Assembly (NCBI GenBank): GCA_965218865.1
Contig: CBDCME010000073.1
Span: 372,001 to 436,000 of the forward strand
Length of the DNA stretch: 64,000 bases
DNA from: CBDCME01 sp965218865
GTDB lineage: Bacteria; Pseudomonadota; Alphaproteobacteria; JAAXGF01
Direction of reading: 5' to 3'
A model generated the notes under the pieces. That model was not told the origin of the DNA. It saw only the letters and a program-made list of their open reading frames with translations, and did no database searches. Shown here piece by piece: positions 18,299 to 28,149 of this stretch. A program made the translations under genes and the position numbers. The number at the start of each line of letters is the position of its first letter. The first letter of the stretch is position 1.

Positions 18299-19502
18299 TT
18301 AGTAGGCGATGAACGGACCGGTCTCAACGACGCGAACCGTGACACCCTCAAGCGCCGAGGGAATGGGACGATCCACCGCGCGGCGCGGCCCCTCGACGTA
18401 GACCTCGATCACAGGTTGGCCATCAGCATCGCGGCTTACCCCGGTTCCGATCACGCCCGGAATGGCGAACAGCTCTGGCCCGTGCCGGGACTTGACCTCG
18501 CTCGCCCGCTCGAGGCCAGCTGGCAAATTCTTATTCTTGCCTGGCGGTCCATTGCCGCCGGGAGGCCCGCCACCACCACCGCCGCCGGCGCCGTTGCAGG
18601 TCTCGTCTAGGACCGGTACATCTGTTGAATCAGTCGATACCCCGAGGCAGGCGAAAACGCGGTCGATGGGGTTGGCGACAGTACTGGTGGAGCTCCCCGC
18701 GAACAGAAGACCTACTGGCCGAGGGGGATTGCTCGTCGTGTCCAGGATCAGAGCTCCCGAATCGCCACCGGTGCTGAAATTGCCGTCAGAAATTCGAAAT
18801 TGATTCACGAATGTCGCGATTTTGCCGGACCGGCCGCCACATTTATTCGGATACCCCACGTTGACCGTCACATCGACGGCCGCGACAGTTCCGGTCGTGT
18901 GACCGGAGGTCCGACCGTCCTTCTGCACCTCGTGCCCGACTGCCACGGTGGTGGGACTGGGGTTGATCGATTTGATGTCAATCAGGAATCGAGGGTCCGC
19001 CGGGTTGCTTATTACAATGCTAGTGTCCGTAATAATTGCAATCGCGGCATCTACCTCGTTATCGGCATCGAAGGAGATGGGGACGAAGTCGGCGAGAGCG
19101 GCAACCTGATCACCCTGGTCCTTGGAGCAGACCGGGTTCTGGTCGATCAATCCCGGATGAATGATTGTCTCCCCTATATCCGCCTTGTTGGTGCGGGCGA
19201 GAACGTGGTTATTGCTGAGGATGTAGTCATCGGCGCCGTCGGTCACCACGACGCCCAAGGTCCCGCCACAACAAAACGGGCCGCCTGTGTCGGAGATGTT
19301 GCCACCGGTGACGCCCAGGGAAATTTGACGTCTCGGACCCGGGAACCGACTGATCTTCCTTGTGCTTTGCCCCGCCGTCGGCCAGGGCCGGCGTCCCGAA
19401 GCCAAGCAAAGCGGCCGCCAGAGCCAAAAATGCTGCTGGCATATAGGCCTTCACCAGGCGCGCGAACTGAGTGATTCGTCTGTGTATTGCGGATCTCATC
19501 AT
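18299..19502 (-). CDS. Secreted trypsin-like serine protease, apparent frameshift near N-terminus
   Basis: The main frame holds a chymotrypsin-fold protease with the triad in order: His in LSNNHVLAR, Asp in EVDAAIAII, Ser in TGGDSGALIL. A Gly/Pro-rich linker follows, then a C-terminal domain of about 70 residues (ELFAIPGVIGTGVSRDADG). A signal peptide (MMRSAIHRR, then hydrophobic to GTPALADGG) starts at 19502 behind AAGGA in another frame, which joins at about 19320 (TCAAATTTCCCTGGG); one base too many or two too few separates them. Whether this is a real lesion or a sequence error is unclear; the region after the shift is fully open. Type II-type export fits the neighbouring GspC-like gene. 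The substrate is unknown. Confidence 0.8.
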
Positions 19503-20336
19503 TTTCTTACGTCCTTCATCAGCATCATAATCCTTACCTACGACCATACGCTCGCCTTCGGGAGCGTGCTTGTGACGGACATCACGTACATTCAGAAAAA
19601 CATAATTTTCTTACAAATCCGTTGAGACCGATAAAGTCGGACTTTCTATTTTGGCGGCAATAATCCCAGCACTAATGTAACAGAATGGGTGTGAACATTG
19701 GTCGGCTCGTGTCCCGTAAAAATCTACACGTAAACATCCTATGTCTAGAATCTGAGAGAGTTCAGTCGGTTATGAGCACGAATAATGTAATTGCTTCCAG
19801 GTACCGTGGAGATTGAGGACAACATGCGGTGACGTTGACGTCAATTAGCGGAGGTTATAGGCATGCGTCCGAATACTATGGCGACATTAGATAAATAGGT
19901 CCGCTAATGGGATGGACCGACCCTGCTCTGAGACGCACTCCAAATGTCGCCTTTGGGTCAATTTCGGCCGAATCTACCGCCTACAACGCACGTCCGTAGC
20001 TAGAGGTTAAGCTGTCGTGGCCGGCAAGAAAGCTGCCATTCAGTCTCGAATTTCCGGTGCTGGGGGTCTTGCTGCCGTGGTTGGTGGCCGCCTGAATCGG
20101 CTCTTCATAGCCAACTGCGGTCATCCCGCGCCTGTTCTCTGGCAAATATGCCGCCTCCCGGTTTCGAATTGCGGTCACCCGTGTTACGGTGTGCCAAACC
20201 ACATCAGAGAATGACCTTGGACACGCTCCACGGGGCGGGGAGTGGTCGTTTGCATGTCGCTTTTCTGGAGATTGGGCGCTTCGGACGATGCGAAGCCTGC
20301 AACGGGGCGACCAACTAAAAAGCAGGGGGAAGATCG
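19503..20336. other. Non-coding stretch upstream of protease and methyltransferase fragments
   Basis: No gene supported. It contains repeat R1 (19946-20067). The part next to the protease start is AT-rich and may carry its promoter, but no clear -35/-10 pair could be chosen. Confidence 0.4.
19946..20067 (+). repeat. Dispersed repeat R1 (about 122 bp)
   Basis: It aligns over its whole length with 28274-28395 at roughly 87% identity. Shared landmarks are TCGGCCGAATCT, CGTCCGTAGCTAGAG, AGCTGTCGTGGCCG and GAAAGCTGCCATTC. A piece of the same repeat in inverse orientation (CTAGCTACGGACGTGCG) abuts the right end of IS5 copy 2 at 55490. Confidence 0.75.
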
Positions 20337-20645
20337 ATGTCAGGCGACAGCACCTTCGGGAAGATCAATGAAGCCAAGACCAATTTGGACCACATCTATA
20401 ACCAGCCCGACCCGAGGGCGTATTTCCGCAAACTGAGACAACTCGGCTATTTCATCCCCGGCCATGCCAAACCGATCTTCCAGAAGCTAATTTCTCACCT
20501 TTGGCGCCGGGGCAATGACACGGTCCATGTTCTTGACCTGGGATGCTCCTACGGGGTCAATGCAGCCCTACTGAAGCACGATCTATCGATGTCGGAGCTC
20601 TACGAGCATTTCCGAGCCTGGTTTCGTGAGTATGAGGAGGTGTGA
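20337..20645 (+). pseudogene. SAM-dependent methyltransferase, N-terminal fragment
   Basis: The start ATG follows AGGGGGAA. The first 85 residues match class I methyltransferases with a leading FGKINEAKTNLDHIYNQPDPRAYF-like region and SAM-binding motif I, VLDLGCSYGVNAALL. The frame stops after 102 residues, where about 300 are usual, and IS256 copy 2 begins 90 bp later. The rest of the gene is missing, so it is a truncated remnant. Confidence 0.75.
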
Positions 20646-20735
20646 AGAAAAGGCTGAACTTTTGTAGCGAGAGTCGATTTTCATGAGCGAACACTCCTCC
20701 GGCATCATTCCTGAAAACGAGCATGAGCAACGAAC

Positions 20736-22191
20736 GGCGATGTCCCATGCTCTGTTGAAAAAGGCGAGGCAGGCATGGTTGGGCTTCGAGGCTAGGCGGC
20801 CTCTTTGATGGTTTCAATGGCGCTTTTCGCTTTTGCCTTTTTCACGTGATCCTCGAGGGCAGCTCTGAGGATGGGGAGTTGCCGGTAGGCCTTGAGGCGA
20901 CGGAGGTCTTTTGGGCTTCCAGGAGGCCGGCGGCGGTCCATCGCAAGGCCATCTCGGCGTTGCGCCAGCGCTTGACATTGTGCTGCACCATCCTGACCGT
21001 TCCCAAGGCATTCTCGATGGCGTTGGTGCAGGCCAAGGAGCGCCTGAGCTTGGGCGGCAGGCCCAAGCGGATCACGGTGAGGATCTCATCCAGGCCCTCC
21101 AGGATGGAAGCCGAAACGCCGGGGGCCTCGGTCTCCAGGCGGCGCGCCAGGTTCTTCATGAGGCGTTCGGCTTTCTCGGCATCGTCTTGGTCCCAGGCTT
21201 GCCTGAGCGCCTTCTTGACGCCGGCATGAAGGCTTTCGTCGAGGCGCTCGATGATGTTGCGGCCCTTGTGGACCTGGCAGCGCTGGAGGGCGGCCACCGG
21301 CCCGAAGGTCCGCTTGATCGCCTTGGAGAGCGCCTTGGCGCCGTCGACGATGAAGAGCCGGGGCACTTCCGGGTCGAGGCCGCGGGCGGTCAGGTTGTCG
21401 AGCAGCGCCTGCACCGTGGCGGCATTCTCCGTGGCACCTTCGGCCAGGCCTAGAACATGCTTCTCGCCCGCGCCGTCGATGCCAATAGCTGCCAGCAACA
21501 CGTGATCGCCGACGTGCAGCCCGTCGATCTGGATGACCAGGAGATCGAGATCCGAAAGGTCGCTGGCCAGGAAGGCCTTCAGCTTCTTGCGCGTCATGGC
21601 CACGAAGCGCCGCGAGACCGCGGACTTCGAGGTCGCATCGCCCGCGCGTGCCGGCAAGTCGCCGCTGGCCTCGCCGGGCAGGCGCACGGCGCGCGCGTAC
21701 TTGCGGGTCGAAACCGTAAGCAGCATGATGTTCATCGCCCAGGACTGCAAAAGCGCCGGGTCCGAGAGCAACTCCCAGCTCGGCAAGCTCATCTCCTTGC
21801 CCGCAAGATCGCGCACCCGCGGGCGCGTCAGCTTCACCTTGCCCCCGTGATAGGCAATCTCGCTCTGGGTTGTCCCCCAGCGATGGCCCTGCCGCTCGGC
21901 CGTGCGGGCGTGGCGCGCTCCGCAGAGCACCTCGCTATCCTCGTCCAGCATCTCGCCCAGGGTCTCCACCCCGGCCAACAGGCAAAAGCGATCCACGCTC
22001 ATGCGCAGATCATCAAAAGCCTCCGGCAAGGCCGGCGGCAACAGCGGAAGCGGGATCTCCAACAGTTTCGAACGGCGGCTGTTCCGTGTAGTCTTGGTCA
22101 TGGCGTCGTTCTCCTTGATGGATTCAACACCCAGAGCCTAACGGGCGAATGACGCCTACCTCACTTTTTCAACATCAGCCGGGACATTGCC
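20736..22191 (-). mobile_element. IS256-family element, copy 2
   Basis: Same ends as copy 1, but 1456 bp long: six bases (TTCCAG) just upstream of the transposase gene are missing at about 22143. The flanking 8-mers CAACGAAC and AACCAAAA do not match. Left is the cut methyltransferase, right a cut PEP-CTERM gene. Confidence 0.92.
20842..22101 (-). CDS. IS256-family transposase, copy 2
   Basis: 419 residues with the same DDE signatures and the same C-terminal frame change as the other copies. Distinguishing variants are RRSK near residue 10 and FGP before VAALQRC, shared with copy 5, but LMKN as in copies 1 and 3. Confidence 0.93.
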   Translation of the reverse strand: MTKTTRNSRRSKLLEIPLPLLPPALPEAFDDLRMSVDRFCLLAGVETLGEMLDEDSEVLCGARHARTAERQGHRWGTTQSEIAYHGGKVKLTRPRVRDLAGKEMSLPSWELLSDPALLQSWAMNIMLLTVSTRKYARAVRLPGEASGDLPARAGDATSKSAVSRRFVAMTRKKLKAFLASDLSDLDLLVIQIDGLHVGDHVLLAAIGIDGAGEKHVLGLAEGATENAATVQALLDNLTARGLDPEVPRLFIVDGAKALSKAIKRTFGPVAALQRCQVHKGRNIIERLDESLHAGVKKALRQAWDQDDAEKAERLMKNLARRLETEAPGVSASILEGLDEILTVIRLGLPPKLRRSLACTNAIENALGTVRMVQHNVKRWRNAEMALRWTAAGLLEAQKTSVASRPTGNSPSSELPSRIT

Positions 22192-22211
22192 AACCAAAAA
22201 GGGGATTGCGG

Positions 22212-22266
22212 TTAGCTTACGTGGCGCCGGAGGAATCCCAGGCCGGCGAGGCCGATGGCGAAGAGG
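22212..22266 (-). pseudogene. PEP-CTERM tail remnant
   Basis: The minus strand reads L-T-L-F-A-I-G-L-A-G-L-G-F-L-R-R-H-V-S then stop at 22212-22214: the hydrophobic segment and basic end of a PEP-CTERM domain. The upstream sequence does not continue in frame as a protein, and the piece is cut by IS256 copy 2 on its other side. Only about 18 codons survive. Confidence 0.55.
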
Positions 22267-22362
22267 GTGAGCCTAGCGGCCCCCCGGCGGTTACAGTCTG
22301 GGGAACGTTAAAGGGTAATCCGCCAGAGGGCCGAGGGTAGATTACACCAGGGCGGCCACTAG

Positions 22363-23663
22363 TGTCCGGTTAAAAAGCGAATAGATTCAATTGGTTGGTT
22401 ATTTGCGGTGAGTTGCGTCTGTTTTCGTCTTTGGTAAGTGCTTGATGTAGCGGCATTTTCTCGAAGAGGGTCAGCGAGAGGATCTGTAGCAAAGTGTAGA
22501 GCGAGGCGTCCAAGTCGAGGCGCTTCTTGACGATGGCGACGAGGACGTAGACCGAGACGGCGATCCAGATCTGCGTCTTCACCGCGTTTTCCGAGGTTCC
22601 GAAGAATTGCTTGATCTGAAGATGTTGCTTGATCCACCTGAAGAAGAGCTCCACTTGCCAGCGGCTTTTGTAGAGGGCGCAAATGGTGGCAGCGGGAAGG
22701 GAGAAGTTGTTGGTGATGAACACCAACATCTTGCCGGACTCGGGGTCTTTGAAGCGGATGCGCCGCAGAAGTTCAGGATAATCCGTCTTGGTGCAGATGC
22801 CGTCCAAGGAGATGGTCTGGTCGCAAACGATGCCTGCCGGGCGATCCGATGCCGCCGAATAGACGCGGTGAGCATCCATGTTCGATTTGGCGCGGGTGAC
22901 GAAGGAGGCCCCAGCTTGATGCAACACATGAAGGCGGGCAAAGTCGACGTAGCCACGATCCACGACGTAGATCGCTCCGGCTTCCGGTATCAGCATATCG
23001 AGGGCATGAACGTCGTGCAGCTTGCCGTCCGAGATATGGATGAAACTCGGTACGTTGCCCCGCAGGTCGAGCAATGTGTGCATCTTCACAGCCGCTTTGG
23101 TGGCACGGAAGTGCGCCCACGGAAAGACCGACAGGCACAGAGCGATGGGTCGTCGAGTCCAGGGCGTAGACGGTGTTGGTTAGCTCCAACCCCAGTTCTT
23201 CGCCGGCGTACAGCTTCCTCGCCACGGTGATCAGCCGCTGGGCCAACTCCGCGTGGATACGCCAGTCGCGCCTTTCGTTGGCATCGGCCAGCGTCGAGCG
23301 CCGGACCGGCCGGCGGAAGCCCATGTGATAGAGGTTCGACGCTTGGACCGAGAGGCAAGCCTCGATGTCGCGCAGGCTCTCCCGGTAGGTCAGCTGGGCG
23401 AAGGCCATGGCCCGGTATTGCTCGGCGCAGGAAAGCGCCGGACCCGGTGATCGCTGCCGTACCGATTGACGATCCGCGTGAAGGTCGTCCAGGGCACGAA
23501 ACCCATGAGTTGGGCGAAAAGGGTCTTGCCGGTATTCATGAGCATCTCCTCGGAAAAACTCCGAAAAGTGCTCCATCCAATTCAAATCGACACCACCCAT
23601 TTTCGCTTCAAACCCTGCAGAAATATTGCCTTCCGTCGCCAAAACCGTTCAGTTAACCGGACA
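22363..23663 (-). mobile_element. IS4-family element (degenerate)
   Basis: Ends share the inverted repeat TGTCCGGTTAA (22363 onward, and inverse ending at 23663). No target duplication was found next to the ends. Instead, imperfectly matching sequences (GGCCCCCCGGCGG ... ATTACACCAGG) occur on both sides at about 22275-22352 and 23687-23755. Confidence 0.75.
22370..23539 (-). pseudogene. IS4-family transposase with at least two frameshifts
   Basis: The start at 23539 gives MNTGKTLFAQLMGFVPW. The frame is lost near 23430 (one base missing before SCAEQYRAMAF) and again near 23145 (an extra C between ALDSTT and LCLSVFPWAHF). The last frame runs through KMHTLLDLRGNVP, YVVDRGYVDF and YKSRWQVELFFRWIKQHL, the Y-x-x-R-W-x-x-E-x-x-F-x-x-x-K signature of IS4 DDE transposases. 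The frameshifts are in short, not long, runs, so real decay is likely. Confidence 0.85.
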
Positions 23664-24303
23664 GCAGTGCAGGGCGGCGATTAACGGTGGCCCCCCGGCG
23701 GGAGGGGCGGGCCCGACCACCGAGGAGCCGAGGCGGACATTACACCAGGCCCGCAGATATGGGGGCGCCCGGAACTTCATTCCCTGGAAAGCACGATAGC
23801 CGTCGTTATTTTTCGGGATGTGACGACCGACACAGCTTTCCGCACCGGAAAATTGCTACACCTCGGCCTATCCACGAAAGTGGTGTTCTCCCTCAATCCC
23901 TAACTTGGGGCCGGTTTTCGGTCCCGTTTTTTTGGCTTCCGCGTTGCGGCGCTGGCAAGTGCCAGGTGAGTTGATGATAGGGCGGCAATGATGCGCGGAT
24001 AAAAAAATCCCCGCCGAAGCAGGGAAAGTTTAGGAGATTCGAATTGCTGTCGCGGGACTACGTAGCGGGGCTACGTAGAGGGGTATTCAACCGCGTCAGC
24101 ATCGCCACGATAGGACAAGATGCCTGCCATGGCAAAGGAAACCCCCGCCACTGAGCGAGGGTGCCAGGGTGAGTCCTCCCGATCGAGCAACCACCGCCAA
24201 TCGGGCCCCATTCATTTCGTCGATTTCTCCGCTCTCACGAGCGGTCTTGGCTTTTCAGGCACCGGCCACACGAGAATTCCGGCTACCGCGCATCAGTCAA
24301 ACG
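23664..24303. other. Non-coding stretch between IS4 and a phage remnant
   Basis: No supported gene. It holds one terminator hairpin (23907-23933) and, near 24050-24080, a doubled CTACGTAG palindrome (ACTACGTAG-CGGGG-CTACGTAG) that could be an operator of the adjoining phage module. Confidence 0.4.
23907..23933 (+). terminator. Rho-independent terminator hairpin
   Basis: GGGGCCG and CGGTCCC pair across a GTTTT loop (one G-T pair), followed by GTTTTTTT. The gene served is not identifiable. Confidence 0.65.
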
Positions 24304-24489
24304 CTAGGGTTTAAGGTCGGCGGCTGTGAGGTCGCCAGCCTCCCACCGCCTGATCGCCCATTGACGAAGACGGCTCTCGAAATGCTTTCGGCACGACGGC
24401 GAGCAAAACTTTTGGCGTTTGCCAGGGGCGCGGCGGTGAAAGGGTTGGCCGCACAGGCGGCAGGATTGAGATGACGGCGCCTTGGTCAT
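24304..24489 (-). CDS. Small zinc-ribbon-like phage protein
   Basis: The 61-residue product starts at the ATG at 24489, forming a 4-base ATGA overlap with the stop of the preceding gene. It contains CRLCGQPF and FCSPSCRKHFE, a C-x2-C / C-x3-C arrangement suggesting a metal-binding ribbon, and a basic helical middle. Its position at the end of a phage replication block suggests a small DNA- or RNA-binding accessory protein; function unknown. Confidence 0.65.
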   Translation of the reverse strand: MTKAPSSQSCRLCGQPFHRRAPGKRQKFCSPSCRKHFESRLRQWAIRRWEAGDLTAADLKP

Positions 24490-24704
24490 TCGTCGGCATC
24501 TCCAGTGATCGGGTGTGGGCGACCAACTCGCTCGGCTGCGGTCTGCAACAGGTCGCGGCACAGGCCGATGACGGTTGCCTGGTCGAGTTCGATGTAGGCC
24601 AGGGCCTCGTCGGCCGAGTACAGGGTTAGTCGCGCCATTCCGCCGGCCGGATCGCCGACGATAGCGCAGCCGGCGCGTGGGGTGTCGGCCGGGGGTGTCG
24701 GTCA
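24486..24704 (-). pseudogene. Small phage protein, frameshifted (paralogue of 34993-35208)
   Basis: ATG at 24704 begins MTDTP. The frame then breaks at a run of five C, where four would let it continue as ADTPRAGCAIVGDPAGG through LTLYSADEALAYIELDQA to the stop at 24486. The corrected 72-residue protein aligns along its length with the product at 34993-35208 (shared MTDTP, DTPRAG, LTL, ADxAL, LDxATxxxLxRDLL), showing that the two phage segments in this window are related. Function unknown. Confidence 0.7.
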
Positions 24705-25124
24705 TTTCCCCTGGTCCCCACTAGGGCCGAAAAGCTCGTAAAGTCGAGCCAGGTGGTTCTGTAGGGACCCATAATAGGAACGCGCCTTTTTCGGGCCGGC
24801 GAGAATGTCGCCGCGTGTGCTCGACCAGAATAATTTTGGATGGGCGATCACGATCGCCTGATTCAGTTCGAACGGCGCCGCCGGCGGTTCGGATTTCAGG
24901 AACCAGCGGATGTGGCCTATTGTCGGCTCGCCCCATGCGGGATCGATCGCGGGACCGTGACCCGCCGATACCAGCACCGGCATGATCTCGGCTTTGTGCG
25001 CGATCAGTTTCTTGGCCGTGGCTTCCGCGCGGCGCGGACCGCGGACCACGAGCTTGTCGCCGTCGGCGTGGACCGTCAGACCGGCGACCTCAGCCTCGTG
25101 AAGTAGGCTGGTTACGACGTCCAT
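24702..25124 (-). CDS. Phage-associated hypothetical protein (TubC_N-like start)
   Basis: The 140-residue protein starts at the ATG at 25124 inside the end of the upstream gene. Its N-terminus (LLHEAEVAGLTVHADGDKLVV, RGPRRAEATAKKLIAHK) resembles the small docking-like domain often found in phage and plasmid primase operons. The rest (IGHIRWFLKSEP, LFWSSTRGDILAG) is unrecognised. It overlaps its neighbours on both sides (13 bases upstream, 3 downstream), so it belongs to a tight operon. Confidence 0.6.
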   Translation of the reverse strand: MDVVTSLLHEAEVAGLTVHADGDKLVVRGPRRAEATAKKLIAHKAEIMPVLVSAGHGPAIDPAWGEPTIGHIRWFLKSEPPAAPFELNQAIVIAHPKLFWSSTRGDILAGPKKARSYYGSLQNHLARLYELFGPSGDQGK

Positions 25125-26650
25125 TCGGCGCCACCATCGGTGTCGGTTTGGTCGGTCTGAGACGACCGAATATCCTCTTTCCCCCCGGATACCCTCTTTT
25201 GAAACGCAACACCGCCACAACCCCCGGATTCGTTGGGTTTCCCCGGATTCCGAAGCGCAACATCCGGATCCTCTGTTGCGCTTTGAAAATCGCTGAAACC
25301 CCCGGATTCATTGACTTGTGGCGGTGTTGCGCTTTGAACACCCCCTCCCTGGGGAAGATACCGAAAAAACGCGTCTTCGAACTGATTGTGTTCGTAACCC
25401 TTGGGCGTCTTGCCGGTGCCCAAACGAATTGTTTTCGAGTTGATCTGGAACCGACGCAGCAACCGCGCCAACTGGGCTTGTGACAGTGGCTTCCCACACC
25501 GTTTTTCTGGGCTTCCGAATGCCAAGATCGGCGAGACGAAAAAGGCATCAAGGGCGTGCGTATGAATCGTCCATAGCGCCAGCGCCGTTGCCGCGCACTC
25601 TGGTAGGACGATGTACCTGGTAAATGTGGTCGAGAGTTGATTTAGAAGCTCGGGCCCAGGCACGGGTTCCGGCCAAGGGTCACAATTGGCGCAGACAACC
25701 GGCGAGCCGCCACCGGTTTTGTCATCGGCCCTCGCCTTGGCGTGGCGTCGTCGGATTTCGTCGTCGAGGATCGTTGCGGGTATGCCAATCTTCTTGGCGC
25801 TCTTCCCACGGCGTTTGCCGTATTCAGCGGGCGACGACGCAGCAAGTTCGTCGAGCAAGGCGTTTTCCTCGGGTGAAAGGCGGGTCCCGGGATCGTCGCC
25901 ACCGTCCGCGGCGGAAGGGTTGTCGCTTTCGGGGAGGTACCGGACCGCGGCAGTGATACCGCCGCGGACGGCGTCTACGTCGCCGCGGCGAAGTATATCG
26001 AGCCAATCGATCTTTTCGCCGGCGGTGCCGGGTAACGCGATTCGAACCTCGACCTTTTCATGGTGGCGCTAGGCAAATCTTTTCGCGGCTCGTTCGCCCC
26101 GCTTGAAGCCGGCGTCACCCTCGGGTTTCTCTTCGTTCCGATCAGCCGCGACGATGACCCGCCGTGCCGCGGGCCACGGTTTGAAAGCCTCGATCCCGCC
26201 GGCCGTTATGGCCGCGGCAACCGCAATCTCTTTTCCGTCGATCGGCCCCTTGAATGCGAAGGCGATGGCCGCGGCCGTTTCGATCCCCTCGGCAATGATT
26301 AGTTCGGGAACCGATGCCGGATCACCCCAAAATACTGAGCGGCCGGAAATGTTATTCCCTGGTGTTTTCTTCGCCGATTTCTTCACGTCACGCTGGCTGC
26401 CGTCGGGTCGCCGCGGCAAATCCGCCTTCCCCGCTCCCCCGGGGGCGACGTAGATGCGATGCGCATGTGTGCAGCCATCGGCGTCCATCATGCCGAAGAT
26501 GGCACATGGGTGGTCTCCGATGCGTTTGTAGCCGCCACCCTTTTTCGTCGACGGATCGTAATAGGGAAGTTCCTTGATTCCCGCGGTCGGCGTTGCCGGG
26601 AGAAGAACTTCGGCGGGATCGAACCCGAGCCGGAATCCCAGGTAATCCCC
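25112..26650 (-). pseudogene. Phage Toprim primase / DUF3631 helicase-like gene, truncated, with an in-frame TAG
   Basis: One reading frame runs from the junction with the CHAT gene (about 26650) to 25112, interrupted only by a TAG at 26069-26071. The first part has a Toprim fold (LIIAEGIETAAAIAF, AAITAGGIEAFKPW, RRVIVAADRN); the N-terminal primase zinc region is missing. After the TAG comes a linker, then ALWTIHTHALDAFFVSPILAF and SPEKRCGK, the start of a DUF3631 ATPase Walker motif. This is joined directly to its C-terminal tail (LARLLRRFQINSKTIRLG), so roughly 200-250 residues are deleted internally. A defunct plasmid/phage replication protein. Confidence 0.75.
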
Positions 26651-28057
26651 TCGAAATCCCCCGCCATCAAGCCATGAGTCGCGAACGCCACGACCCGGTA
26701 GTCGGCGAGACCTTGGTTTCCCCGCACCAGGGGTTCGCGCGCCGCTTCACCGAGGTGCACCACGTCCATGCTGGCCCCCAAGGCCGCCGCCATCGCTTCG
26801 AGCTCCGCCGCCGTTTCCGGCAGGCGCGCAAGTTCGCGCACTTTCGAAACATCGGCGACACTACCGCGAGTAAACAAACCCGCGAGATCGATTCCCCTGG
26901 GGCCACCCGGCTTCCCATCCAACTTCGGATCGCCATAGCCGATGAAAGGCTTGGCCGCCCGTGTCCGTGCCGCGAATACACGCAGGGCCCTAAGCGAGGA
27001 CACCGACGGCAACACCGTTACGGCGTATTTCCGCGCCAGCCATTGGGTATGCCTGTACCCCGTGAAGTCCTCGAATCCCCCTGCGGTTCCTCGGTCACGA
27101 GAACGCCCAACGGCAGGCTTTGAAGGGGCCCATCGGGAACCACGAAGACATGGCGCGCCCCTTCCAGAAGCGGCTCCGCCGGGCCTAGAAGTTTCGTGTA
27201 GAGTTCACGGGCCAGTTGGGTATCGAAAGCCGGCACATCACCTAATCTCCGGACCCGAGATAGGTCCACGCCGGCGCGAAGGTTGGCCACCGCGTCCAGT
27301 AATTCCTCGGCGCTGAATTCGATCGTGAAGAACTCGGCGCGATCCCGCCGTGCCACCCAGAGGTACGATGAATCGTCGCCGCGAACACCGGCGAGATAGG
27401 TGACCAGGGCCTCGTCGGCTCCCAGCAGGGCCTGCGCGACCGCCAGTGCAAGAGGACGCGGGTTGGCGATCTCGGTGTATTCCGGGAAGTGGTCGGCCAA
27501 CTTCCCGTCGAGTTCGGCCAAGCGCGTATCGAGATCGGCAAGCTCGTCGCGCAGGTTTTCCTCGGCAGGGGTGTCGCGTTCGTCGGGGGCAGCGCTGACC
27601 GCATTTAATAGGACCGCATCGAGCCGCTGCCAACGTTCCACGGTGTCTTGGCGTCGTCTGACAATTTCCGCAAGAGCATCGCTGCCAGCCGCGAACCGCG
27701 CGCCCATTCGTGAAACCGTCGCACCGGTGCTCGTCGCCCGCGCCAGCTGGGCGATGCGGAAAGTTTCCGCCAGCAGCGGCCCTGCGCTCTGTACAGCTCG
27801 GCCAGGTTGTTGAGCAAAATTGCGGTCGTGGGATGGTCAGGGCCGAACTCATCCTCACCCAATTCCAGTGCCCTTCTTGCGAAGGGTAACCCCTCGTCGT
27901 ATTTGCCTTGCTCGTTAAGAGCCTTGTACTGGTTGTACTGCTCCATAAGCGCTTCGGACTCGGCGCCGGCGATCCCTGGCCACAAAACAAGATGCGCGAC
28001 GAGGGCCAGCCAAACCATGCGCACAGCTGCCGACACATTTGTCAGGAATCCACGCAT
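26650..28057 (-). pseudogene. Secreted TPR-CHAT domain protein, decayed
   Basis: The start ATG 28057 follows GGGGAGG, then a signal peptide (MRGFLTNVSAAVRM to PGIAGAES). One TPR-like unit (EGLPFARRALELGEDEFGPDHP) reaches AELYRAQG. Then the frame changes and sequence resumes at LLAETFRIAQLARA, implying loss of several TPR repeats near 27770. The CHAT region (SSYLWVARRDRAEFF, HVFVVPDGPLQSLPLGVL) breaks at a run of five G near 27081, where six would continue GGFEDFTGYRHTQWL. It then reaches YRVVAFATHGLMAGDF with the catalytic His of the caspase-like fold; the later catalytic Cys region is gone, cut by the phage junction. Confidence 0.75.
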
Positions 28058-28149
28058 CCGGACCTCCCCTGCCACGTACCGCACTGGGCGGTATCCAAGT
28101 ATTTTTTCGGAGAGTAAGGCTTAGCCAGTGTCAGAGCAAATTTTCGGGC

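Noticed and set aside
24490..24704. Continuous minus-strand ORF 24304-24705 as a single 133-residue protein
   Set aside because: Its first half is Arg-rich nonsense; the other frame matches the paralogue at 34993 and ends in an ATGA overlap with the zinc-ribbon start, so two genes with a frameshift fit better.
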